A DNA stretch of 5,996 nt from Actinomycetes bacterium. Lineage in GTDB: Bacteria > Actinomycetota > Actinomycetes > Streptosporangiales > Streptosporangiaceae. How positions within the stretch are numbered: the stretch's first letter is position 1; each line of letters starts with the position of its first letter. The position numbers and the translations under genes are program-made. The stretch covers positions 1-5,996 of the forward strand of contig JAFACJ010000728.1 of assembly GCA_023425615.1 (NCBI GenBank), written 5' to 3'. The notes under the pieces are model-generated. The model was given only the letters and a program-made list of their open reading frames with translations, was not told the origin of the DNA and ran no database searches. Shown here piece after piece: positions 1-5,315 of this stretch.

Positions 1-362
1 GGGCTGCGCAGCCGCGCCATGAGGGCGGCGACCTCCAGCAGCGTGGTGTCGGGGCGCACCGAGGCCAGCCGCCCGGCGCCGCGCGCCACGCAGTCGCCGA
101 CCGTCAGTCCGTTCAGCTCCTGCCAGAACAGGTCGGCGTGCTCCTCATCGACGATCCGCGCCAGTGCCGGATCGTCCTGGTAGGCACGCGGCACGGCCAG
201 CCTCAGCACCTGGGTGCCGGGCAGGACGAGCCGTGGCCTCCGCAGGTCGTCGACCACGATCAGCCCGGGGAGTCTGCCCAGCGCCATCACCCGTACCGCG
301 GCGGCGACGGTGTCGCCGAGTTCCACGGTCGGGACCTGGACCGCCATGTCACGCGCTTGCAT
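1..362 (-). CDS. CBS-domain protein, N-terminal part (cut by window edge)
   Basis: Reading the minus strand from ATG at 362-360 gives 120 uninterrupted codons to the left edge (start [17 protein letters not shown]). Residues about 3-57 look like a first CBS module: a T/V-rich strand, an alanine-rich helix, then GLIVVDD followed by [12 protein letters not shown] linker with [17 protein letters not shown] joins it to a second module from about residue 86 (LTVGDCVA, then [19 protein letters not shown]). CBS pairs bind adenine nucleotides in known families and usually gate a transporter or enzyme. Similar actinobacterial proteins, as I recall them, often sit beside an SLC13/ArsB-type permease; that partner would lie left of the window, so this is inference. 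The start is supported by GGAGGG ten bases upstream; the in-frame ATG at 347-345 has no such site. The gene is divergent from the response regulator at 514. Confidence 0.82.
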   Translation of the reverse strand, partial: MQARDMAVQVPTVELGDTVAAAVRVMALGRLPGLIVVDDLRRPRLVLPGTQVLRLAVPRAYQDDPALARIVDEEHADLFWQELNGLTVGDCVARGAGRLASVRPDTTLLEVAALMARLRS

Positions 363-372
363 GTGTCGCGTA

Positions 373-378
373 CCCTCC
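373..378 (-). promoter_or_regulatory. Ribosome binding site for the CBS-domain gene
   Basis: The minus strand reads GGAGGG here, ten bases before the ATG at 362. It decides in favour of this start over the next in-frame ATG five codons downstream. Confidence 0.65.
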
Positions 379-394
379 GTTTCAGTCCTTGTCG

Positions 395-440
395 TTGACG
401 TAGCGTCACCTCAAGTGTGAAAAGTCGGGCTTTTGGTGAC
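395..440. promoter_or_regulatory. Divergent control region with nested inverted repeats
   Basis: TTGACG at 395-400 resembles a -35 element for the rightward regulator gene; the hexamer 17 bases on, TGAAAA at 418-423, is only a weak -10. The -35 overlaps a perfect short palindrome, TGACG-TAG-CGTCA (396-408). A second pair, GTCACC (405-410) and GGTGAC (435-440), brackets a hairpin AAAAG-TCGGG-CTTTT (420-434). The repeats lie in the gap between two divergent genes, where a shared operator is expected. The repeats are seen directly; promoter function and regulator binding are inference. Confidence 0.35.
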
Positions 441-501
441 TATCCGTGCTGACCCCCATTTCGGACCGGTGAGAACCTGTAGACAGGGACATGAGCGCGA
501 G

Positions 502-507
502 GGAGGG
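502..507 (+). promoter_or_regulatory. Ribosome binding site for the first response regulator
   Basis: GGAGGG lies six bases before GTG at 514. This places translation start at 514; an in-frame TTG at 433 would add 27 residues with no family resemblance, and the ATG at 491 is out of frame. Confidence 0.75.
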
Positions 508-513
508 CGAACG

Positions 514-1155
514 GTGGACGCACCGACCCGGATCCTGCTGGCCGACGACCACGCCCTGGTCAGACAGGGACTCCGGCTGATCATCGACGCGGAGCCCGAC
601 CTGGAGGTGGTGGCCGAGGCGTCCGACGGGGCCGAGGCGGTGCAGAAGTGCGATCCGCGGCGGGTCGACCTGGCGATCCTGGACATCGCGATGCCGCGGA
701 TGACCGGCCTCCAGGCGGCCCGCGAGATCTCCCGGCGGGCACCGGACGTGCGGATCCTGTTCCTGTCGATGTACGACAACGAGCAGTACTTCTTCGCCGC
801 GCTCAAGGCCGGCGCCAGCGGCTACGTCCTGAAGTCGGTGGCCGACCGCGACCTCATCGAGGCGTGCCGCGCCGCCATGCGCGGCGAGCCCTACCTCTAC
901 CCCGCCGCGGTGACCGCCCTGATCCGCGAGTACCTCGGCCGCGAGGAGGCGCCCGAGTCCCTGCTCACCCCGCGCGAGGAGGAGATCATCAAGCTCGTCG
1001 CCGAGGGCCACTCCTCCAAGGAGATCGCCGAGACCCTGGTGATCAGCGTCAAGACCGTCGAACGCCACCGCGCCAACATCCTCGCCAAACTCGGCATGCG
1101 CGACAGGCTCGACCTCACCCGCTACGCCATCCGCACCGGCCTCGTCGAGCCCTGA
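514..1155 (+). CDS. NarL/FixJ-family response regulator, orphan
   Basis: A 213-residue cytoplasmic DNA-binding regulator, the normal length for the family. The receiver domain covers residues about 5-122: acidic pair D11/D12, phosphoacceptor D57 in LAILDIAMPRMTG, switch residue S85, Y104 and invariant K107 in GYVLKS. After a linker, residues about 150-211 form a LuxR-type helix-turn-helix (LTPREEEIIKLVAEGHSSKE, then ISVKTVERHRANILAKLG). All phosphorylation residues are present, so it should be switched by phosphate. No histidine kinase is adjacent: left is the divergent CBS gene, right is a phosphatase after 82 bases. GTG at 514 is chosen because the protein then begins with the typical MDAPTRILLADDH and a good ribosome site precedes it. 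The target genes are unknown; autoregulation through the repeats at 395-440 is plausible but unproven. Confidence 0.93.
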   Translation: MDAPTRILLADDHALVRQGLRLIIDAEPDLEVVAEASDGAEAVQKCDPRRVDLAILDIAMPRMTGLQAAREISRRAPDVRILFLSMYDNEQYFFAALKAGASGYVLKSVADRDLIEACRAAMRGEPYLYPAAVTALIREYLGREEAPESLLTPREEEIIKLVAEGHSSKEIAETLVISVKTVERHRANILAKLGMRDRLDLTRYAIRTGLVEP

Positions 1156-1198
1156 TCCCGCCGGTCGCCGAGGCGGTCACGTTCTCGCCGGACGCGAA

Positions 1199-1212
1199 GC
1201 CTTCCCGAAGGC
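1199..1212. other. Short perfect inverted repeat between regulator and phosphatase genes
   Basis: GCCTTC-CC-GAAGGC forms a compact stem in the 82-base gap. There is no following T-run, so it is a poor intrinsic terminator; it could be a weak pause or an accident of GC-rich sequence. Confidence 0.25.
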
Positions 1213-1223
1213 CGGTGCCGCGT

Positions 1224-1234
1224 GTCAGCCTGAC
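1224..1234. other. 11-base palindrome just before the phosphatase start
   Basis: GTCAG-C-CTGAC ends three bases before ATG 1238, where a ribosome binding site would normally lie. It may be an operator, a small translational stem, or chance. Confidence 0.25.
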
Positions 1235-1237
1235 GGC

Positions 1238-1933
1238 ATGATCGAGGTGCGGCGGGTGTGGTTGGTACGGCACGGGCAGAGCGAGTCGAACGCGGGACTG
1301 CCGACGGGAGGCCCCGGCGCGGCGCCGCTCACGGAACTCGGACAGGAGCAGGCGGCCAGGACGGCCCTGGCCTTCGCGGAGCCCCCCGAACTCATCGTCA
1401 GCTCCCCGTTCCTGCGGGCGCGGCAGACCGCGGAGGCGACCGCCGCACGCTTCCCCGAGGTGCCGCGGGAGGAATGGCAGGTCCAGGAGTTCACCTTCCT
1501 GGGCAGGCTGCACGGCCCGAACACCACGGGAGCGCAGCGGCGCCCCCACGCGGAGAAGTACTGGGGCATGGCCGACCCGTCCCATGTCCACGGCGGCGAC
1601 GGCGAGTCCTTCAAGGCGCTCATCACCCGCGCCCGCGCCTTCCTGGACCGGTTGGCCGACCGCCCCGAGAACGGCCTGATCGCGGTGTTCACCCACGGCA
1701 TCTTCATGAAGGCCGTGATCTGGTCCCTGTTCACCGGCGTCACCGACCCCGACGAGGAGGCGATGCGCGGCTTCCGCCAGTTCAACGGCGCCTGCGACAT
1801 CCCCAACTGCTCGGTCACCGAACTGTGGCGCCCGAGCGGCCCCTACGGCTTCCGCGTCGTCGGCGGCGGCACCCTGCACCTGTCCGGGATGTTCAGCGCT
1901 GAGGAGGCGGTCTCCTCCGCGGCTTTGGACTGA
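1238..1933 (+). CDS. Histidine phosphatase (RHG) superfamily protein
   Basis: A 231-residue soluble enzyme. The signature RHG motif is WLVRHGQSESN, with R11 and the phosphoryl-accepting H12. SSPFLRARQTA supplies the second arginine (R60), E84 is a candidate acid, and FTHGIF carries the second catalytic histidine, H153. The full catalytic set is therefore present and the enzyme is predicted to be active. The superfamily includes phosphoglycerate mutases, CobC, fructose-2,6-bisphosphatases and SixA; the substrate cannot be told from the sequence. At 231 residues it is considerably longer than SixA-type phosphohistidine phosphatases. It lies 82 bases after the first response regulator in the same direction, so co-transcription is possible. 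The ATG at 1238 has no clear Shine-Dalgarno sequence; it is chosen because the usual beta strand before RHG begins at once. GTG at 1247 is an alternative start. Confidence 0.9.
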   Translation: MIEVRRVWLVRHGQSESNAGLPTGGPGAAPLTELGQEQAARTALAFAEPPELIVSSPFLRARQTAEATAARFPEVPREEWQVQEFTFLGRLHGPNTTGAQRRPHAEKYWGMADPSHVHGGDGESFKALITRARAFLDRLADRPENGLIAVFTHGIFMKAVIWSLFTGVTDPDEEAMRGFRQFNGACDIPNCSVTELWRPSGPYGFRVVGGGTLHLSGMFSAEEAVSSAALD

Positions 1934-2137
1934 GCCGATCGCGGGTCGGTTTCCTGGGTCTTATTGGTTGATGTTCCTTTTGTTGGATATGCGGCTGTCG
2001 GGGTGATTCTGATGGCCGATGTCGTGGCACGCAATGGTGTGATCCCTCTGAGGGAACGGGCATCGGCGATTTCCGTCCTCCGCGCAATAGCCTCTGCGCA
2101 TGGAAGCGCGAACCCTCGCCGTGTCCAAAGCGCCGTC
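1934..2137. other. Low-GC spacer at the left of a decayed island
   Basis: By hand count 46 of 90 bases at 1951-2040 are G or C, far below the neighbouring genes. A frame is open through it on the plus strand from TTG 1964 and joins the TPR-repeat frame, but its first 58 codons resemble no family I recognise, and no ribosome site or start is convincing. It may be the eroded N-terminal part of the TPR gene or unrelated imported sequence. Confidence 0.4.
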
Positions 2138-2658
2138 ATGGGCAGCAAAGACAAGCGGATTCTCGGTGCGGCGTCACAATCGGCCCGGAAGGTCTCGGTC
2201 GTCCAGTACGACGCCTTGGAGCTCCCTCAGGCCCAGGAGGCGGGAAAAGCAGCGGTGGTCTTCGCCCAGGCGGCCGAAGACCGCGAAGGACGGATCGGCG
2301 CGCTCAACGAGATCGCGATGTTCTACTGCTACCAGGGCGATGGGCAGCGCGCTCAGCGGTATGCGCGGCGTGCTCTGACCATCCCGGACGTCTCCCTGGA
2401 GCAGGAAGCGACAGCGCACCTCTGCCTCGGCAGGGCCCTCGGCCTCCTCACCGAGAAGAGGAATTCCGCCACACACCTGGACAAGGCACGGGAGATCGGA
2501 GCGGACCTGCCCCCTTCGCATACGCGAAACTCCTCGGCAACGTGGGCGTCGCGCTCCACGACCAAGGCGAGTGGAAGACCGCACACGGCACCCTCAGCGA
2601 GGCGGTGAGAGGCGTGTTCCCCTCATCGCCCTGGCTCGCCGCCAGCCTCCTGGCCTGA
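1964..2658 (+). pseudogene. TPR-repeat protein remnant, frameshifted and truncated
   Basis: One frame runs from TTG 1964 (or ATG 2138, no clear ribosome site) to a stop at 2606-2608. It codes for helical repeats such as LNEIAMFYCYQGDGQRAQRY and ATAHLCLGRALGLLTEKR, spaced like tetratricopeptide repeats. After the five-C run at 2510-2514 the product becomes serine- and arginine-rich nonsense. The frame that resumes at TTC 2515 instead reads FAYAKLLGNVGVALHDQGEW and then KTAHGTLSEAVRGVFPSSPW, a clear third repeat, ending at TGA 2656-2658. One lost C (six to five) accounts for this. The frame ends abruptly against the converging Uma2 remnant, and no helix-turn-helix precedes the repeats. Actinobacterial proteins of this style are often TPR-containing regulators with an N-terminal HTH; that assignment is inference. 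A sequencing error at the C-run would restore the repeat but not the missing ends. Confidence 0.7.
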
Positions 2659-3099
2659 CCGTGGACCACCACGCAGGGGTGCCCTTGGGGCGTTCCCGCC
2701 AGCCGGTTCCCACCCGCCAGGGATGAGTGACCCTCGGCGACCATGTGGCGACCGGGTTCTGTCGCGGGGCCTCGGGGAGACGGCTGCGACGACCTCGTCG
2801 GCCGGGTGATAGGCGTCGTCGTCGGCCGGCTCGTCCGAGTACGGCAGCACGGCCAGGTCAGGCTCGGGCAGATCGGTGTATCCCGGGTGCTGAATCGTCT
2901 GCTCGGTGATGCATTCCCAGCCCTGGAGCGGGGTGACCTGCGCCATGATCCGACTGATGAGACGCCAGTGCAGTCGGCGGCCTGAAGGCGACAAGACGAT
3001 CTCTCCATCGACCAGTTCGGCTCTGAAGCCCTCGGGAACGATGAGATCCCGGAACGCCTGCTGAACATCGGGCAGGTCTCGACTCGCCATGATGGTCAC
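2623..3099 (-). pseudogene. Uma2-family (DUF820) endonuclease remnant
   Basis: Read from GTG 3099-3097 on the minus strand, residues 1-107 match the Uma2 fold of PD-(D/E)XK nuclease-like proteins, which are highly multiplied in actinobacteria with largely unknown roles. Visible parts are PEGFRAELVDGEIVLSPSG, a helix LHWRLISRIMAQV, and TDLPEPDLAVLPYS with the metal-binding D81. The next conserved strand normally reads like AVEVVSP; here it is AAVSPRPRD, as if three codons including the catalytic Glu were lost. Beyond about residue 113 (near 2763) the open frame is arginine/glycine-rich nonsense to a stop at 2623; the frame one base later carries faint family resemblance (VAEGHSSLAG, then QGHPCVVVHG). 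Real homology stops near 2655, about 40 residues short of a usual C-terminus of about 190. The start is set by GAGGAGG ten bases upstream. Probably inactive. Confidence 0.72.
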
Positions 3100-3109
3100 G
3101 TTAGCAACG

Positions 3110-3116
3110 CCTCCTC
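3110..3116 (-). promoter_or_regulatory. Ribosome binding site for the Uma2 remnant
   Basis: GAGGAGG on the minus strand lies 10 bases before GTG 3099 and 19 before ATG 3090, so it favours the GTG. Its survival suggests the gene decayed recently. Confidence 0.5.
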
Positions 3117-3131
3117 GCAGGCCCGCAGGCC
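3116..3131. repeat. Two tandem copies of CGCAGGCC
   Basis: CGCAGGCC at 3116-3123 is repeated exactly at 3124-3131, overlapping the upstream edge of the Uma2 ribosome site. Function unknown; slippage is the simplest explanation. Confidence 0.4.
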
Positions 3132-3316
3132 ACAGCAACATCACTCCGGTGTGACCGTCGGTGGTCGGCTGATTGCGGAATTGTGTCTCCCGGGCAGACC
3201 TCGCCAACACCGTGGGTCCGCCTTCGACGTCTACTCGCTTGCCTGTGGCATCACGTCCACCTCAGGTCGTACGCGGGTCCGTCTGCGGGGCGATCCGGGG
3301 AGGTACGGAGGTTGCA

Positions 3317-3322
3317 TACGCT
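3317..3322 (+). promoter_or_regulatory. Candidate -10 element for leaderless kinase transcript
   Basis: TACGCT fits the TANNNT form of actinobacterial -10 elements and ends six bases before GTG 3329, the spacing expected if transcription begins on the start codon itself. No good -35 is visible. The only strong Shine-Dalgarno-like string (GGAGG, 3307-3311) is 17 bases from the GTG, too far to serve it. Confidence 0.4.
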
Positions 3323-3328
3323 GCGGTC

Positions 3329-4513
3329 GTGGATGTGAAGACGGCGGTGGAGAGGCTGCGGCGCCATCCACAGGTCGTGGACCTCCTGTGGACGCTCCCG
3401 CTGCTGGCGTACGCGCTGGTCTTCATACCGGCACCGATGGGGGGCGAGTCCAGCCCGCTGGGCCCGTTCTACCCGGTGATGCTCCTGGGGCTGCTGGTCC
3501 CGCTGGTCTGGCGCCGGAAGTGGCCGCGCGGGACCTTCACGGTCCTCGCGCTCCTCTCGTTCTTCCAGTGGCTGGCCGGGATGGAACCGCACGTGGCGAA
3601 CGTCTCGGTGCTGATCGCGACGTACACGATCGCGTCGCGTTCGACGACGTGGTGGGCGGTGGCCGCGGCGGCGGTCTGCATGCTCGGGATGTCCCTGGCG
3701 GTCCTCGACCAGCGTCCGCTGGACTGGGAGACCGCGGGGAACGCGCTGGCGACGACGGGCGTGTTCATCGTGGCGGTCGTCATCCTCGGCGTCTACCTGC
3801 GCACCCGGCGCGCCTACCTCCAGAGCCTGGAGGAACGCGCACTCCAGGCCGAGCAGGAACGCGACTCCCAGGTGCGGATGGCGATGGCCGCCGAACGCGC
3901 CAGGATCGCGCGCGAACTGCACGACGTCATCGCCCACAACGTCAGCGTCATGGTCGTGCAGGCCGACGGGGCCGCGTACACGATCGGCACCGACGTGGAC
4001 AGGGCGAGGAACGCGCTGGAGACGATCTCGATGACCGGACGCCTGGCGCTGGGGGAGATGCGGCGGCTGCTCGGGGTGCTGCGGGAAGGCGACGACACCG
4101 GCTCCTACACTCCGCAGCCCGGGGTGGAGCAGCTCGGCGAGCTGGTCGAGCAGGTGCGTGACGCCGGTCTTCCCCTGGACTTCTCGATCGAAGGAGAGCC
4201 GAAGGAGCTGTCGCAGGGACTCCAGCTCTCGGTCTTCCGGATCGTCCAGGAGGCACTCACCAACACCTTGAAGCACGCGGGTCCGGGCGCGAAGGCACGC
4301 GTACGGCTTCACTACACGGACGACGGACTGGAGATCCAGGTGCACGACGACGGACGAGGCCCGTCGGCCGCCATGGACGACGGGAAGGGGCACGGTTTGG
4401 CCGGGATGCGGGAACGCGCGGCACTGTACGGAGGCACCGTACGTGCCGAACCGGGCTCCGGAGGCGGCTTCGAGGTGGACGTGCGCCTGCCGGCCGGGGA
4501 GGCGGCACGATGA
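3329..4513 (+). CDS. Membrane sensor histidine kinase, HisKA_3 (NarX/DesK-like) type
   Basis: A 394-residue kinase. Residues about 17-157 hold five or six hydrophobic segments (roughly 17-33, 47-61, 70-85, 90-102, 108-126, 139-157) with short loops and no extracellular sensor domain, so the signal is probably sensed in or at the membrane. A charged, probably coiled-coil linker (158-190) leads to the HisKA_3 box ERARIARELHDVIAHNVSVM, with phosphoacceptor H198. The ATP-binding domain shows the N box QEALTNTLKHAG (N312), DDGRG (340-344) and GHGLAGMRER (354-363). All catalytic motifs are intact. The stop overlaps the next start as ATGA, so kinase and regulator are translationally coupled partners. 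GTG 3329 is chosen because residues farther upstream look non-coding; GTG 3335 is the alternative. The ligand is unknown; such kinases commonly govern neighbouring exporters or envelope-stress genes. Confidence 0.94.
   Translation: MDVKTAVERLRRHPQVVDLLWTLPLLAYALVFIPAPMGGESSPLGPFYPVMLLGLLVPLVWRRKWPRGTFTVLALLSFFQWLAGMEPHVANVSVLIATYTIASRSTTWWAVAAAAVCMLGMSLAVLDQRPLDWETAGNALATTGVFIVAVVILGVYLRTRRAYLQSLEERALQAEQERDSQVRMAMAAERARIARELHDVIAHNVSVMVVQADGAAYTIGTDVDRARNALETISMTGRLALGEMRRLLGVLREGDDTGSYTPQPGVEQLGELVEQVRDAGLPLDFSIEGEPKELSQGLQLSVFRIVQEALTNTLKHAGPGAKARVRLHYTDDGLEIQVHDDGRGPSAAMDDGKGHGLAGMRERAALYGGTVRAEPGSGGGFEVDVRLPAGEAAR
4496..4502 (+). promoter_or_regulatory. Ribosome binding site of the second regulator inside the kinase gene
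   Basis: GGGGAGG sits within the last kinase codons, seven bases before ATG 4510. Together with the ATGA overlap it points to coupled synthesis of the two proteins. Confidence 0.7.
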
Positions 4514-5160
4514 TCCGGGTGGTGCTCGTCGACGACCAGGAGCTGGTGCGCGCCGGATTCCGCATGGTGCTCGACGCCCAGCCCGGCCTGGAGGTGGTGG
4601 GCGAGGCGGGAGACGGGGCGTCGGCGCTGGAGGTGCTGAGCGCCACCCGTGCCGACGTCGTCCTCATGGACGTGCGGATGCCCCGCATGGACGGGATCGA
4701 GGCGACGCGCAGGCTCATCCCCTCCGGCGTCAAGGTGATCATCCTGACCACCTTCGACCTGGACGAGTACGCCTTCGCCGCGATCAAGGCGGGTGCCGCG
4801 GGCTTCCTCCTCAAGGACTCGCGCCCCACCCAGCTCATCGAGGCGATCCACGCCGTGCACTCCGGTGACGCGGTGGTCGCCCCCAGCACCACCCGCCGCC
4901 TGCTGGAGCGCTTCGCCGGTCATCTGCCCGACCCCGGGGCGGAGCCGGCCCCCGGTGCCGAGATCCTCACCGAGCGGGAGCGCGAGGTGATGCTCCTGGT
5001 GGCAAGGGGCCTGTCGAACGCCGAGATCGCCGCCCGCCTGTACGTCGCGGAGACGACGGTCAAGACCCACATCGGCCGCATCCTCACCAAGCTCGATCTG
5101 CGGGACCGCGTCCAGATCGTCGTCCACGCCTATGAGACGGGTCTGATCCCGCGCTCCTGA
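4510..5160 (+). CDS. NarL/LuxR-family response regulator, partner of the upstream kinase
   Basis: A 216-residue regulator of normal family length. Receiver domain residues about 2-118: D8/D9, phosphoacceptor D54 in VVLMDVRMPRMDG, switch T80 in IILTTFD, and K102 in GFLLKDS. The C-terminal LuxR helix-turn-helix (about 151-212) reads ILTEREREVMLLVARGLSNA and ETTVKTHIGRILTKLDLRDR. All key residues are present. The start overlaps the kinase stop by four bases with a good ribosome site. The LTTFDLDEYAF and FLLKDS signatures resemble the DesR/LiaR-like branch that pairs with HisKA_3 kinases. The likely targets are its own operon and the permease gene that begins 155 bases downstream; shared or inverted sequences ahead of both are candidate binding sites, unproven. 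Confidence 0.95.
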   Translation: MIRVVLVDDQELVRAGFRMVLDAQPGLEVVGEAGDGASALEVLSATRADVVLMDVRMPRMDGIEATRRLIPSGVKVIILTTFDLDEYAFAAIKAGAAGFLLKDSRPTQLIEAIHAVHSGDAVVAPSTTRRLLERFAGHLPDPGAEPAPGAEILTEREREVMLLVARGLSNAEIAARLYVAETTVKTHIGRILTKLDLRDRVQIVVHAYETGLIPRS

Positions 5161-5222
5161 CCCCGGTTCCCACGGCGGAGGTAGGCCGCAGGTCGTACCA
5201 GGGCGGGCGGAATCCCCCCCAA

Positions 5223-5226
5223 GGGG
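5223..5226. other. C-run and CCCC-AA-GGGG element in the regulator-permease gap
   Basis: Seven C (5214-5220), then AA, then GGGG (5223-5226) could form a small stem with a tight loop or part of an operator. No T-run follows, so I do not call it a terminator. Confidence 0.2.
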
Positions 5227-5273
5227 CACACAGGCGAAGACCTGGGTCCGATGGCGGAAGACGCCCTGCTCTC

Positions 5274-5301
5274 TAGCGTCGGTCATGCCTGATCCGACCG
5301 A
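5274..5301 (+). promoter_or_regulatory. Candidate promoter and operator for the permease gene
   Basis: TAGCGT at 5274-5279 fits the TANNNT -10 form, giving a start point near 5286 and a leader of about 30 bases. A perfect six-base inverted repeat, TCGGTC (5279-5284) and GACCGA (5296-5301), overlaps the end of the -10 and the presumed start point, a typical place for a repressor site or a leader stem. The -35 region is weak, consistent with activator dependence. Regulation by the upstream two-component system is inference. Confidence 0.4.
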
Positions 5302-5304
5302 AGA

Positions 5305-5310
5305 GAGGAG
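5305..5310 (+). promoter_or_regulatory. Ribosome binding site for the permease gene
   Basis: GAGGAG lies five bases before GTG 5316 and sets the start. Confidence 0.75.
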
Positions 5311-5315
5311 CGCCC

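Noticed and set aside
138..420. Three overlapping plus-strand frames at the left edge
   Set aside because: They are antisense to the CBS-domain frame, which has clear protein-like sequence and a proper ribosome site.
406..1068. Open frame of about 220 codons on the minus strand
   Set aside because: It is antisense to the first regulator; low-complexity composition and no family signature.
1935..1953. Possible terminator after the phosphatase (CCGA, seven-base loop, TCGG, TTT)
   Set aside because: The stem is only four base pairs and the T-run is three; too weak to call.
2448..3068. Minus-strand frame of about 206 codons across both broken genes
   Set aside because: Its middle part carries the shifted tail of the Uma2 remnant, but the rest is antisense to the TPR remnant; it is not a gene of its own.
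1934..3328. Insertion sequence or transposon in the decayed island
   Set aside because: I found no transposase motif, terminal inverted repeats or target-site duplication.
3151..4161. Plus-strand frame of about 336 codons overlapping the kinase
   Set aside because: Arginine/glycine-rich shadow of the kinase in another frame.
3251..4393. Long open frame of about 380 codons on the minus strand
   Set aside because: It lies opposite the kinase gene, has a histidine/arginine/proline-rich composition without domains, and is the usual by-product of high-GC codon use.
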